Part shown: in pieces, positions 12,220-25,690 of the stretch
Layout: each line of letters opens with the position of its first letter
Numbering within the stretch: the stretch's first letter is position 1
NCBI RefSeq assembly: GCF_050436995.1
Contig: NC_134749.1
Coordinates: 12,852,001-12,916,000 of the forward strand
Length of the DNA stretch: 64,000 bases
Direction: 5' to 3'
DNA from: Anticarsia gemmatalis
Lineage: Eukaryota > Arthropoda > Insecta > Lepidoptera > Erebidae
Made by a program: the position numbers and the translations under genes
The notes under the pieces: generated by a model
The model's input: only the letters and a program-made list of their open reading frames with translations
Databases searched by the model: none
What the model was told of the DNA's origin: nothing

Positions 12220-13009
12220 TCGATAATTAGACTTTTTAATTTAGATTAATAGAGCAAAAAACTTTTACGATTAATTTCGTTTTATTAGTTTGTTTAGTTA
12301 GATTGTAATTTATGAGAGCCTGGGGTCTTTTACATTATTTGTTTAACCTCATAAATTGGCTTTGAAAAATGTTATTGGCATATAAGTAATTATTTAAAAG
12401 CAGGATGTTTTCTTGATTATAGTTTAAGGCTGTTATTTTGAGGACATTATCATAAATTGTGTTTAGGATCAAATTCATTATATCGAGATGAGTTTCGCTT
12501 TAATTTTTCGTAACCTAATCGATATCAGGCTAATGATTTTCGTACTAAACACGTGTTTGGATTAGGTTCTGTTGATAATATTGTAGTAATAAGTTTTAAA
12601 TTGATACGTAGGATGATCATCATTTTAGATTAATTATGATACAAACTTACAGAATCGAATGGTAGACTTATGAACAAAACAATTATTTTTTTTCAATAAG
12701 AATTTAATTCAATAAGAATAGAATATAGAGTGCAAATAAATAGACATGTATTTGTAGAATGTTATCTTTTAATCTTTCGAATAACAATTGAGAAAATGGC
12801 ATTCTAGCTTAATTTACATTTTTATACTCAACCTAATTATTTCACTAAAATATGGCGTACATTCTACACTGATTATTACTTTATTAAACAAATGTTGTGA
12901 ATAATTTATCGAACAGACTTTGCTAAGATATATCTAGGTCTGTATATATGTATACATAAAAATAACATAATATTACAGTCTCAACTAGTCATAAAATCTT
13001 TCAACTCAC

Positions 13010-13157
13010 CTATTAGTAAGATGCGGTACGTCATAATGGTGTTCAGCTCGTGAGTCAGGCTGTGGGTGCTCGTACCGCGGCGGTCGATGCTGCATCAGGT
13101 CAGGAGCTAGAGACAGCGACTGCTTCTCTACCGTCGGGTACATCTCTGGCTGGTAGT
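13010..13157 (-). CDS. unc-5: UNC-5, cytoplasmic juxtamembrane exon 1
   Basis: The acceptor is tcccaagcag and the donor AG|GTGAGTTG. The exon enters in phase 1 and leaves in phase 2. It encodes about 49 residues, including 'YQPEMYPTVEKQSLSLAP' and ending 'HHYDVPHLTN'. It is Pro-, His- and Tyr-rich with no folded domain, as expected for the linker between the membrane and ZU5 in UNC5 receptors. Several tyrosines, including the one in 'YDVP', are possible phosphorylation sites, by analogy with tyrosine phosphorylation of UNC5 family tails. The assignment rests on position and exact phase joining at both ends. Confidence 0.85.
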
Positions 13158-14487
13158 CTGCTTGGGAGAGTACGGATTATTTCATACATTGAAAATATTA
13201 ACTGCTTATGCCCGGTTTCATAGGCACATTTAGCGGTAGTTTATCTATTTAAACTGTGATTTTTGTATGAGTTTAAATGCCATTAAATAGATTAACTACT
13301 GCGAAATGTACCTTAGAAACCAAGGGTTAATTGTGTGAAAATAAGAACGACCTAAATATGTCAAGAAGTTACACTACTTGCGACTGCAAATGATGAGGTC
13401 TTAGATAATACAATAATATTTGGACCATTAATACAATTGAATTTAAAGGAAGTGTTCAAGTTGCTATAGTTTGAAATCACGGCTCTTGAGATTCGAGTTT
13501 CGGGAAAAGTCGATTAGCTTTGCATTCAGTAATAATCTTGTCGCTCCTCATATCTGCCAAATGTTCTTAAAAGCAGAAGCTAGCATGTTTGTCTGATATT
13601 TAACAGTAGCAACAACATGGAACGACCAACATAAAACGATGAAACTCCGACGTGATTATAATAATCTATCCTATTTAACAACTCAATTAAAAATATCCCA
13701 GTACCACCCAAGTTTCTAATAGAAAACCTCAACAACTATTTTCTTGAGCCGGAAATCAAACATCAAGATTATCAATCGTATAAACCAAGCTAAGACCACC
13801 GTGACACTTCTAAGAAAACACTTCGATTAAAAATTCAAAGCATAAAATCGATATCCGATTAAAAGTAAACTATCAATACGTTTTGCTAATACAAAATTCT
13901 CGATACTTTACTAATTAGAAAATAATTGGAATCATTATAATAATTTATGCATCAGTCTGGACTCAAACCCACTGTGTAGTAAGGATTTCCGTTATCCATT
14001 CTGGGTAAAGGGACACCTTATATGCAGATTCATTAATTTCGTTGCTATACATGGTGTTTCGTTAATTGAAATATTATAATGATGCGTTACACAAGACTTT
14101 TATAACACTTCATTAAATTGAAATATCTTATACTTTTTGTTACCGCAAGTTTTTTAAGGGGTGGACGGAAGTGACATCTTTGTATGCGTATACTGATAAT
14201 ACCTTTATTACCATATTTTTTTTACCACCTAAGAGATTTTTTCTATTTATTTACGTATATACTTCTAAATCGTATATTGCCAGTAATATTACACGACTTT
14301 ATGAACAAAAAACTCAAACACCTTTGTGAAATTGAAACCAATCTAACATCGCAACCTGTGTGTCACAACACACTACTTGTTCGACCACACAAGCAGTTGT
14401 ACATAGCAAGTAAAGTAGTATTAGGTAAAAAAAACTATGGATTTACTTGTAGTTTATAAAGTAAAACTAATATATATCTAAACTTAC
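13158..14487 (-). other. unc-5: Intron after the transmembrane exon
   Basis: A 1,330-base phase-1 intron with a GTAAGT donor. It contains an inverted-repeat MITE at about 13207-13328. No gene seen. Confidence 0.85.
13207..13328. mobile_element. MITE-like inverted repeat, 'acatttagcggtagtt' family
   Basis: The left side has 'cacatttagcggtagttta' and the right side the near-complement 'taactactgcgaaatgtac', both edged by a 'ggtttc'/'gaaacc' pair. Related copies lie at about 1881-1974 and 39062-39186. No coding capacity. Short length, paired ends and multiple copies suggest a non-autonomous DNA transposon. Confidence 0.6.
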
Positions 14488-14625
14488 CAGTCCTAGTCAT
14501 GGTATAAAGGGAATGATCTCTGGTCTTCCTCTGAAGTAGTTTGTAGACAACTGCAGCTCCAGCCAGGAACACCACCACGGCGACCGCGATCCCAATGTAC
14601 AGTGGAATATCACTGTGGGCTGCCA
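14488..14625 (-). CDS. unc-5: UNC-5, transmembrane exon
   Basis: The acceptor is ccttgtcaacag and the donor G|GTAAGTTT. The exon is 138 bases long and phase 1 at both ends. It reads 'VAAHSDIPLYIGIAV' and then a hydrophobic run through 'AVVVFLAGAAVVY', about 21-23 residues. The basic stop-transfer 'KLLQRKTRDH' follows. This is the single membrane-spanning helix of a type I receptor. A repeat fragment ends about 30 bases upstream of the acceptor, so it lies next to or over the likely branch-point region. Skipping this exon would leave the frame open and delete the whole membrane helix. Confidence 0.93.
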
Positions 14626-14656
14626 CTGTTGACAAGGAAAAAGATTTCATGAGTAA

Positions 14657-14746
14657 ATAGCCAGTTTTGCTCACCGGTTGGTAAATGATCTGTGGGTTAA
14701 GCAACCTTTGGCGCGTTCATTCCATAGATGGGTGACCGAATAGTGG
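14657..14746 (-). repeat. Dispersed lepidopteran-type repeat fragment beside the TM exon acceptor
   Basis: This matches, in reverse complement, the end of the repeat at 35705-35935. Shared stretches are 'ctcaccggttggtaaatgat' (with changes), 'ctgtgggttaagcaac' and 'ccatagatgggtg'. It ends about 30 bases upstream of the transmembrane exon acceptor. Confidence 0.7.
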
Positions 14747-16090
14747 CTATTTCGAAGTAAAACCTTTGAAATAAGAAATTATAATGAGCGCTGAATCTCA
14801 TTACGTTTAGTAACGTCAGAGTTCTGTCAAAATCTTTACAAACAGTTAACTAAACTTTAGTGTTTTCTGATTAAACAGTATTAAGCTCTTTTACAAAAAA
14901 CACGATACTTTTATTCGTTTCCATGACAAAATATACGTTAGTCTCGGAATCGCTCTCTGAACTGGATTCCGACGAACGACGAAAAACCTGTGACCTATAT
15001 TTCAGTAACCTAGATTGACACGATTCTACAAATATAGTTTTATAATACGGATTCTTTGAAAAATGAAACCTTAACTAAGGAATTTATACTTCCAGGGATC
15101 TTCTAGGTTTCCTAATGAACTATTTCTTTCCCAGTATCCTCAATAAAGAATCTCCGCGACAGAAGAGTAATTCTTAGCGCGGGAATAAACACACTATAAA
15201 CCTATTTTAGTAAAAAAGCTACTATAATATATGTTTTTTCTTTTTCATTTCGCTAAGGAGTGAAAGAAACAAAACACTTTATAAGCCTTTCATAACTTCA
15301 TACATTTTAATGAATAAGAGGGTAAGTCTCTATTCTTATTTTATATAAGCGCTACATAATTTCATCAACGTAGTTTATTTTTCTATCAAGCAAAAATACA
15401 TTCTAACCACATACGTATTTCAAAACACACAACTACCAATATCTCTAAGCATGTTCTCTTCAACTAAAGTGACATAAAACAATACACAATCTCGTAAACG
15501 AGAGGTTTGTTTACACTTTACTACGACACTAAACACATGTATTAGCAATAAAATAAATTAAATGGCGTCAAACATAATTGTTTTGCTTTCAACATACTGT
15601 CATACAGAAATTTTACATAACATCACCACAAGTCATTCATCATTTTAAACAAAGAGGCATAAATTACAATGTAATTGTATTACTACCACTATCTTTTACA
15701 AAGAAAATATTTTGTTCCTAAATCTTTTTTTTACTATCTTATTGGCCTTTTAGTTAATATTTGTTGTAGTGTTATCAATACGATTAAGTGTCAAATAAAA
15801 ATAATTGAATTTAATAAAATTGATGTCTTCTGTGTCTTTCTTATATTATGAATGTGAAAATCTTTCCTTTTCTGGGTTTAATCACTCTACCGATTTTGAT
15901 GTAATTGAGCTTGGAGATAGTGGAAAACTCAGAATAACTATACTTTTCTTCAAAAACAATCCCATATTCGTTAAAATGGGCGATGAAACCATAGACGCGA
16001 ATGGTACCGCGCGGATCAGTAGTTTTTACAAAACTATGATAAAATATGTTTAGATTTATTTCCATTTTTATGTTCATCCCATATTCCTCT

Positions 16091-16142
16091 TAATATTATT
16101 TATAAGTCAACGTGTCTAATATTATTTATAAGTCAACGTGTC
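16091..16142. repeat. Perfect 26 bp tandem duplication
   Basis: A 26-base unit beginning 'taatattatttataagtc' is present twice in direct succession, followed by 'taa' of a third. It looks like a replication-slippage product. Confidence 0.9.
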
Positions 16143-16850
16143 TAAAGCTGTCCCACTGGGAATGGAAAAAATATCCTCTCATTTTAACTCTGAAACACGC
16201 ATAGCTGTTCCGAGAAGAATAAAAATAATTTTAGATGTCAAAATATGGATTACTTTTTGAAGAATTGGAACGTTATTTGTTTTTTTATTATTTGTATGAT
16301 ATAACTGCCAGTCACATTCCGATATTAACATATTTTGTTATTTTTAAGCTGGCAACGATACTTTTATTACGATGCCTAGTCAGTTCATAAATTGTAAGAG
16401 TTACCATAGTTTTTGTATAGAAAGTAAAAAATAGATTTCGTAAAAGTTATCAATTCATTATCTTGAGTTAGAGGAATAATTCGTAGCAAAGCTTCAGATA
16501 TCATGTTTCTAGATAAACTTCACACAAGTACTATCGACAATTAACTACGATGCTCTTTTAAAAATATACTATTCATAAAGAATATAAGCAACAATTGTAT
16601 TGTATTTCTATATTTACAAGAAGCTTAGTGTTAATAAATCAATATCTCAGTACAATATTGAGCCTTTGGTCACGAATTCACGACTTTTACCAATGGCGTG
16701 TCAAAAACATGACAGTTGAAGGTTATCGGTAGCTTTGAATGAACATCTTTTGTAGTTCCAATTTAGATTTTATATGAATTGATTCTAATTCATTCTACGT
16801 TTGAGAATCTTATTGGCATTGTAAATATGATTAAAATATCTGGCAGCTAG

Positions 16851-17010
16851 CTGTGCTCGCGATTACTTTGTGTTTCGAAAAAGTTAGAGATTTTTTTTTA
16901 AAGAGCCTTTGTCTACCCTTCATCCTCAATTTTATCAAAATTGGTTAAGCGGTTTAGCTTTGCGAGATGTCGAAAACAGATGGACTCTCCCATTTTAATA
17001 TTAACGTGGA
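16851..17010 (+). mobile_element. RTE-like non-LTR 3' fragment
   Basis: The segment has 'cagctagctgtgctcgcga' followed by 'atcaaaattggttaagcggt', a pattern typical of degraded lepidopteran RTE-type 3' ends. No coding capacity. Boundaries are approximate. Confidence 0.4.
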
Positions 17011-17689
17011 TTAGGTTGTTTTTTTCAAGCGTCAAATTTCACGGGGAGAGCTTAGCCATGACAGATTTTAAACTCAACCACATTTTAAATTGGAACTATC
17101 CGCGTGTATAGTACTAAAACTATATTAGACATGTTCTCAGAAATGCCATAATAAGGAAAGCTTATGTTTTCAATAAACTCGTCACTTCAATTAGAAATTC
17201 ATATCCGCTGTCTAGAATTACGCGAAAAGATTTAAATATCCTACGTTTTATGGGAAACCAACTTTAAGATGCCGCGGGCATATTTTAACGAAGATTTTTT
17301 GTAGACATTTTTTAACGATCGTGTAAAGAGTCTCGTTATTGGGGATATTTTAACGATCTTTTTGATCGTTGTATAGTGGTTGTAAAAGTTTAAGAGAATT
17401 TTTGGGGACATATGGTTTCTTTTTATTTTTAAGGAGCGATGAAGTTAATGCGTTTCACGTGTCGATGTGAACGATGAAAGGTGTTTGATGGACTTTTTAT
17501 AGGTAATCTTGAGTTTTTGCTTTTTTGACGTGATATATCATAATCTTGGTTATGGTTGCATTCTGTATATGTTTTATAATTGGGTTACAAAGCAGATATT
17601 TTATAATTTGTTATGTTATTGGTTTGACGGAATATTAGTTAGAGTCAACATTTTTAAACTACCAGGGATATAATGGGCCCCGATTTTTT

Positions 17690-17945
17690 TTTTTTAAGAA
17701 TCGAACCTAACTACTTCGTAGTTACAATAGTTGCGTGGTAACTACCACATCATTTGCACATATGCTGTTTAGGTGTCATAAGAAAAAAGTTCATGGGTTC
17801 GATTCCCACACGAAAAAAATAATTTGTGCGATCCACAAATAATTGTTTCGGATCTGGTCGTACTTTGTGTCAGTTGTTCGTCTGTTCGTAAAAGTCCCCG
17901 CGACACAAGAGCAATAAAATTCTTAGTGCGGGAGTTGTATTTTCT
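17690..17945 (+). mobile_element. tRNA-derived SINE
   Basis: A pol III B box, 'gggttcgattcccac', lies at 17796-17810. 'gcgtggtaactacc' upstream could be a decayed A box. The segment continues to 'aattcttagtgcgggagt', and a similar tail occurs near 15155-15195. Boundaries are approximate. Confidence 0.5.
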
Positions 17946-19500
17946 TTTTTAAAACAAAATTCAAGTTGATTTTTTTCAAACTACTCATCAGCCAGTATCA
18001 AAACTAAAACATTGGATCATTATTTTGTATTTCGAACACCGTGGAACGAATACACCGCGGTACAGACTGAGGGTACACGGCGTGTTTTTAATTACGTTCA
18101 CCGTCCGAGATCGTTATCGTGTTATCGGACGCGCGATGACTTCATTCACTCGCTTCCTCCGTGTCTTGTTCCGCGTTGTATATGGTATGGTTTGAAGAAT
18201 TTTAATTTGAATTTAGATTTCTGTGAGTTATTAAGGATAGCTTTTGTGAAGAGTTTTGTAGTTCGTTGACTTTTTTTTAAAACAATACTAGTTACTAGGT
18301 GGTCTGTGTTATGTTTCATACTATTTTGCTAGTTTCTAAAGAAAGATAATCGATTTTTTTATGAATTTATTAAAAAAAAATATGTAACAATAGCACCCTA
18401 AGGATTATAACTTTACTCTATAAGTAAATCGAATTTAGCTGAATGTTCAGAAGTCCGTTTTGTGACAAACATAAGTTACGAATGCCTTTATTTGGACATA
18501 AAACGGCAACAACTTACTTCTGAAACTCTAGAATTAGCTAACTAAAGGAACGAGGAACTTAACGATCATCCATCTATAGGATTTCCGCTTAAAACGACGC
18601 TTAACTTATTAGGTACTCGTTTACCAATCAATAAGCGCATCAGGACTTCAATTATTAAAATAGACTTCCAAAATTCCCAAAAGCCACTACCACAATCCGA
18701 AATCTCACATAAAAACTCACTCGCAATTCTCGATCTAAACTCACGACTTAACAGGCGTATCGAATGTCCGGCATGCGGCTCGAATGTAATAAATTAATAA
18801 ACATCGTGTCTGTTCTAACAGATCGATGTGATTGTTCGTCACGCGATACCGACCACTACTTGGAATCTTTATTATTAGATATTGTATTGATGTTTAATAT
18901 TGTGATGGACTAGTTTTGTGGTCTTAAAAGACGATATTAATAAACTAAAGGCATTGTAGTTTGTTCCTAAGATGTAGTAGGCTTCTTGATGAAACATAAA
19001 AAATAATCGCTCTGGGAATAAATACTGGTCTTGCTTTTGTGCTTTGAAATAACTTCGTACGTGTATTTATAAGTTACTTATTTGACCCAATATTTGGTTC
19101 ACGTAGAAATCAAACCTACACTCTCTTTATTGTAATCGTAAACTGATGTAACTTTTCTACAACAGGGTATAATTCTAATACTCAATTCAGACAAACCAAA
19201 AAATAAAACATTCGATCCTACCAAATCAATCACATTCAGGACATCAAGGGACTAAAGATAAAAGCATTAACCATTGCGCAATCTGTTCAACACAAAAACA
19301 AAACAAACAAACTTAACATTTGATCTCATCGCAAATCAGTTTTAAACACAAACTATTAATAGCTGATATTTTATAACGTCTACCAATACGGATTTCTTTT
19401 GAAAGCAATAAATAATTTACAATCACTCCCAACTTAACATATTGATGGTTCAATGCTTGTATCGAAGTACAAGGGAAAGCACAACGCATTGGAGAGTTTT

Positions 19501-19690
19501 AATAGTACGGTGGTGCAATGGTTAGTGGTCGCTGCTACCAGTGCATCGGGAGGTACGGATTGGTTGTAGGTTTGATTTCCACACGGAAATGTATGCAAAT
19601 TTCCTCCTGTTGAATGGTTGTAAGTTTGTAAATCAGTGAGTGTACAGGATCTATTTTTATGCAGTCAGTTGTCTTTTCAGTGAAAGTGGC
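19501..19690 (+). mobile_element. tRNA-derived SINE
   Basis: An A-box-like 'tggtgcaatggttagtggtc' is followed about 45 bases later by a B-box-like 'gtaggtttgatttcc'. That is the internal pol III promoter layout of tRNA-derived SINEs. It does not fold as an intact tRNA gene. Confidence 0.5.
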
Positions 19691-22600
19691 TGTTGTTGAA
19701 GGATTTAAATAAGAAAGCTACAGTTAAATTAGTAACTTAAAAATAGAATAACAAGTTGATAATATGCAAGTGACGCAATACAGAAAAGAATAACAAACTA
19801 GAGCACAACTGCAATTTTTATAACAGCGCTTCATTTATCCACTAACCTAGTAAAACTAGCTGCAACTAGGTCACAATTTATCGCAGAGAAAAAAACTATA
19901 GTAATAGTTTTAAAATCGTTAGCTGCATGTCCGATCTTCCGCATGCACTTGCGTCGGCGCGTGTACGTCCATACGCAATGGCGCAACGCTGCAGTAAAAC
20001 GTACTTCATATCAATAAATCTCCTTCATAAACAAGTTCCCAGTCCCCACACGTTTATAGCCAACGATGTTTGAAACTCTATAAATCATTACATCCGCTAC
20101 TTAGATTTGAACGGCGAATCAAAACCGCTGAGACGTTACTCGAATGAATTTACGTATGATTAGCGCACGCTTATCGGATTAATTTCGAAATTTGTACACT
20201 GTGTAAACATTTGTCAGTGCCAACGGTATGCCGTGTCCGTTGCAGAGATCCCAGATAGGGAATCCAATCGAAATTTACAAACCCTTGTCGCTTTGCCCAT
20301 AACGTGGTAGGAGGGCTTGCGGAATTAAATTCTCTGTGGACACGTCTCACAGGATTCTGGTACTTAAAACTTTCACTTAAAGCCGATATCCGCTCGAGTG
20401 GGGAGGACGATATGTGAATGCATTTTGCGATCGCCCGCTGCGCTCACTCGACGAAATCACAACAAATCATTCACGAGAACCACCTCCAGTAATGATGGCC
20501 GCATCGCATATAAATTGGATTTTACTGTTGTTTGTTTATGCATTAATGTTTGATTAAAAAGTTTTGTACGATTTAATTTAATTTGAGCGAAACCGCTACG
20601 GTTGACGGCTGTTTCCCGATTTGGAGTCAACAAGTGAGATTAAATCAGCGAAACTTTAAACGTTGGCATTAACAGAATTGCATTACTCGACATTATGCAA
20701 ATTGCTTATCGTATCATCAAGGAAAAGGGTAAAAAGAACGAAATGTTAAAATCAATATGGCACCAACAACGAGTCAGAAAACGAAAGTCACACAAGAAAA
20801 TCTCATTGAATAGAACCCGATATTTACAATCTGAGAACCGCAATCGAAACCCACGGACGAAGAGTACCAAGAATTTCTAACTATCCAACAGACTATTCTA
20901 AAGACAATTTATGATTCGTCCTCAATAGTGGAGAACATCGAGACACTCAATTCACACGAAGATCCATTCACATTACCATAATAATACAAGTATAATTTGT
21001 ACTATGAAGAGATTTTGACAAAATAAAACTTATATTCAATAAATCTGTCAGGTAGAAAGTTTAGGTGGCGATAATGTTTCACAATATTGTGTTGGGAACG
21101 GTTCTTTGCCAACGGACTGATGATAGTAATCCGCTTATACGCATACAGTAGCAGGTATTTGATATCTTTAGGTGTTTATTAGCTAAGATGTTCGCACGTG
21201 GCCCGTTTGTGGGTAGTCGTTAATATTTCATAAAAATATTTTGCTTTTTATTAACTTCTAGCGCGTGTTATAACTGTTGATGGCAATATTGAGGGAAAGT
21301 AAAAGTTTGATAATTTTGTATTTAAATTGCTTTACTTAATATTTCCAAAGCGTAGGCTTGCTAAGATACTAATTGTAACACATTGATTGTGAAAGAGTTA
21401 GAAAAGTATATTTCACTACAAAATAAAACACCCCAAAGTAAAACAGCAGAAATATTTTAGTTAAACTACATTTTACACTTTCATAGAATTATCTCTTACC
21501 ATTTCAAAAGTAACAGAATGATACAATCTAAAAAAATCCAGCAGATAAACCCGAACAAAAACAAGCACTCACATTACATTTAATCTAGAAGCTAACACAA
21601 ACTACAAAACGAAGAACAACCACTCCATTCCGATGTTTAGGCAACAAAAGATGAAAAGGCGCTATAAAATTTCACCATTTTCCCCCTTTGTATGTGGCAA
21701 TTAGGCTAATGAAGCGCTCTGGCTGGCGCGAATGAATGGCCCTGCTCGCGTTCCTGGCATTCAAACCTCACCTTTCATGTGGCCAATTTACTGATGGTCT
21801 ACATTATATGACTTTACCTGAATTACTTGAAAGTAATTGAATATGCGCTGATGATGAGCCGCTGTGCGTGGTTTGGGTTTAAACATTCTGATTACACTGA
21901 TGCTTTTGATAAACTGTTATGCTGTTAACTGTGTTAGTGGTAATCATTCAATTTTGGGTGCTCGGTGTGGAGTACCCACATAAGTCGCGTTGGAGCCATA
22001 TTAGACGTACCCGTTGAATTTCATTTACTTCTAACGATATGTCCGTTCTAGAATGAAATTAAACATAAGTGATATGTTATTGATTTGGTACCTACATCAT
22101 ACACATTTTTGTGTGAATAAGAATTACTCATATTGTCATATATAATATATAAGTTCTACAATATTTTTAATTGAAATATGGGTATATTAGAATCTTCCAT
22201 TCAAGAAAGTCCGTAGAAAAAACCTAGTTTTGATCAACCACCGTCTTTGATATCACTGGAAGTACAATGCTTCTGAAAATTGCCTTTTAAGTCTAGAGGG
22301 TAGTAATTGAATTTTTCTGTTGGAAAAATTTTTCAATCTTCTGCTTCAATTGCTACTGTGTCTTATAAATTGCAATCTTGTTTTGCTTCAGTGGGATTGT
22401 AGTGACCGGAATCTGTCAGAAGCAAACTATGAACTTTCCAACTAGAATTTTCATTTTAAGTTCGTATCAACCAGTTTTAGAATTCATGTGCATTGTGTAA
22501 GGAACGAAAGAGCACTCAGAAAAGTTGAGTGTTCCATATTTTAGACACACAAGTTCTGAAAGCGTACAGTCGTACTCTTTAAAATAAAGAAACATGGATG

Positions 22601-25589
22601 CAATGTTCTACTTGAGTTGCTTACAAATATACGAGCAGTGGTGCTCTTTCAAATATTGAAAATTTATTGCAGTTTTGTCTTGCATAGACAGACAGGTAGA
22701 CATATGAATCGTAATAAGTAACTTTTGTAATATTTTCAGTCATTCGTCAAACAAAAGCTTCATAGCTTGCATTGATATAAAATTAGTGTTATAAGTTTTA
22801 CAAATAAATCTAATAAGTAACCACTATTCTTCTGTGAAATCCAAAATATACTTAAAAAATTATTGGTTATAAATCTCCAAAACTTATTATGAAAGTAATC
22901 CTCACTTCATATTCAAAGTTGATGAAGAAGAAAACTATTTCCCAACAAACTTTCAGTCAATCTATCAGCGAGCCAAATCAGCAAGCTCACCAGATTGATC
23001 ATCTCAATAAATAACGATAAACAAAAACAATTTACAAAAGCAAGATGGTGGATTTATTTAGCGTGAAAGCAGAAGAAGCCGTACAAAACCGAAATGGTAT
23101 TACCCCCAAGGCTATTTATCAAATCGTACGATAAACAGAAATGGGAAATTGAAACAGAGTCAACGGGGACCGACGAAATGATTTATTAGTAATATAAACA
23201 AAATATGGACTGATCATTTTCCATTCGGAGATTGAATTTGGACCGCCGAGGGAGGTGTGTTATTAAACGTGTTTAATGTCGTGGTTAATGGCTTGTGCCT
23301 CTGAGTGATTCGTTTTGTTGCACCTTGGCCCTCCTACATGATCATATTTTGAGGCCATTCGACCCTTTAATTTTAGGAAATGTGGATGTTACTTTTCCAG
23401 TTCGATAAACGTCAGAATTTGTTGATTTTATATAAAATTATTAACAAAAATATACTTTCTTTAATTTCCATTTAACCAAAACCTCAGATTTGTATAAATT
23501 ATGAGAGTGAATTATCTATTTATTGTTTTATTTGCTTTTTAATAGATTGCAGTTAAGCTTTTAGAAAACATTGAAAAATTAAATAATTGTCACTTCAAAA
23601 CCAATTTTGGTTTATCTTAGGTATTTCAATTTATTTCAAAGCTAGGTTCTTCAAAGCTTTTATGAACATACTTTCATCGCAATATCATTAGATTTTCGCA
23701 ATACACAATACCTGCAAATACCAACACACTAAAAAGCAAGTAGAACGGCAATAAAATGCACATAGCAGTATTAAAACTAAATAATACCGTGGAATTGGGA
23801 GAGAGCAGCCGAAACTGAATATTCTAAATGCCGGGCATTCTCGGAGAATTTCACAGAATACCTGCGTTGAACCCGTGTTAAATATTGCTATGTGAATATT
23901 AAAGCTTTTTGTGCTATGTACCAACGTGAATGCGAAAATAATATTGGCTTTTGAGTTCGTAAATGTTGGAACGCTGATTGAACTGAAATGTTTTAACACA
24001 CGGTAATGAAACTAATATTGTGAATGTGAAAGTTTGTGAGGATGGATGTACGTTTATACTCTTTCACGCAAAAACTACCAAACAGATTGTCATGTACACA
24101 TATTTTTTACACCGGGAAATCTGTTTACTGAAGCTAGTTTTACATAATTATATGTTTTAGTAACTTTTACAAGATGTAAGTAATGAATGCAGTCGTAGGT
24201 TGTCTCTTGGTAAAAAGGCTAATTTCTTTTCACGTAATAACTACAAAAGAGAAGCCCAAGGCAACAACTACTTTTATTAAAATAAAAGATCGCTGACTGA
24301 CACATTCATATCAACGTCTTTCTTAAACCTGAGGCTATATTGAAATTAACGACTTAAGAATGCAATACTTTTAATTTTTGGAATACTATGCAGAAAGGGA
24401 GTTGTGCATAATACAGCAATATTTGTCTTATATTGTACATTCAGGTTTAGTAATGATGATAGTATTTGATGTTTAAAACATTTTTGCCAACGGACTTCTA
24501 AACGAAACTTTACAAATCCACACAATGATAGCATTAAAAATATATATGAAAATGGGAGCTTACTTCTGTGTTACATATAGATACGAATAGACTATAAATC
24601 TTATAATCACCAAAAGACATAGGAAATGTATGCGTGGCACTTTTATACATAAACCTTAGCCCATATCACACTGACGGGTCATGATCAATGTGCGGTGCGG
24701 AGTAGTAAATCTTATGAACACACGCGGATATAATGCGTGTTCCTTGAACGACTTGAAGCAATTGTTTGGTTTGATCGGTTGCTGTTTGAGAAAGATTATT
24801 ATTGGAAACAAATTTGAGTATGTAAGTAATTCTAATAATGTTATATTATCAATCTAGTCTTAGTTTTGCTATAGCCTTAAGGAAAACTAGATTAGTGCGT
24901 AATATAAAAATGTAGCAACTTAACTTCAACTCGTCATTTTAGTTAAAGGTTTTGAGAATTTTGCCTCTGATGACATGAGATTATCCTTCCCCCCGCCAAC
25001 ATTTATAGTTAAAGAGAAAATTGAATTTTTTGAAAACCTAACAGTGGCTAAATTTGATAGTAAAACGCACATTTTACATGGTCCAGTCATGGTTCTTTGG
25101 GCCCAAATAAGTTCAGTCTTCATTGACTTTGCATTAATTCAATACTGAAAACTGCTATCCAGTATTATTGTATAGCTATTGATACCGAATACCTTTGTGG
25201 TTTATATCATTAACTATTTGTATTAAACGATTCACTACACATTTCAAACCAGTGTTTAATATTTGCTAAATAATTTACATACTGATATTCCCATATCATA
25301 GAGAAATGTAAACTTTCAACGGTATTTGGACGTGAAAGTTATGAATAGGGTTTAACCAACGTTACATTAGCTGTCAGCTGGAACATATGCGATAGAAGTT
25401 TTGATCAAAAGTTTGATGTTAATTACACATGTTTTAGTCATATTGTTTTGCTAAAGCCTATATGTTCCTATATGTTTTCATAATGTTCTCCGTGCCGATA
25501 TACGACTACGGCGGATACTACGGCTTTGTTTATAGTGTCACGGAGGTCTACAACCTCAATTTCCTAACACCGGGAATCGCTGTGGAATT

Positions 25590-25690
25590 CTTGGAAAGTT
25601 TTTGGCCGGTCCCAGGATTCAAACCTGAGACCTCTGCGCGGCAGTTGTATACACTACCGAATGTGCCAAAGAGGCAGTTTCAAACCTACA
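25590..25690 (-). mobile_element. tRNA-derived SINE fragment
   Basis: On the minus strand 'ggtctcaggtttgaatcctg' contains a B box (GGTTTGAATCC). Related minus-strand B boxes lie near 6138 (ggtctcgggttcgaatacc) and 40414 (ggtctcggattcgattccc). A short plus-strand open frame across the site is not a gene. Boundaries are approximate. Confidence 0.45.

Larger units (their letters stand above)
11183..13009 (-). other. unc-5: Intron between the two juxtamembrane exons
   Basis: A 1,827-base phase-2 intron with a GTGAGT donor. It contains the 275 bp insertion with target-site duplications at 11899-12219. The remainder is AT-rich and unremarkable. Confidence 0.85.

Noticed and set aside
17796..17810. 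tRNA-like B box as a tRNA gene
   Set aside because: No cloverleaf with acceptor, anticodon and D arms can be formed around it; fits a SINE.
18012..18269. 85-codon plus-strand frame in the TM intron
   Set aside because: No recognisable motif and no splice context; length is within chance expectation.
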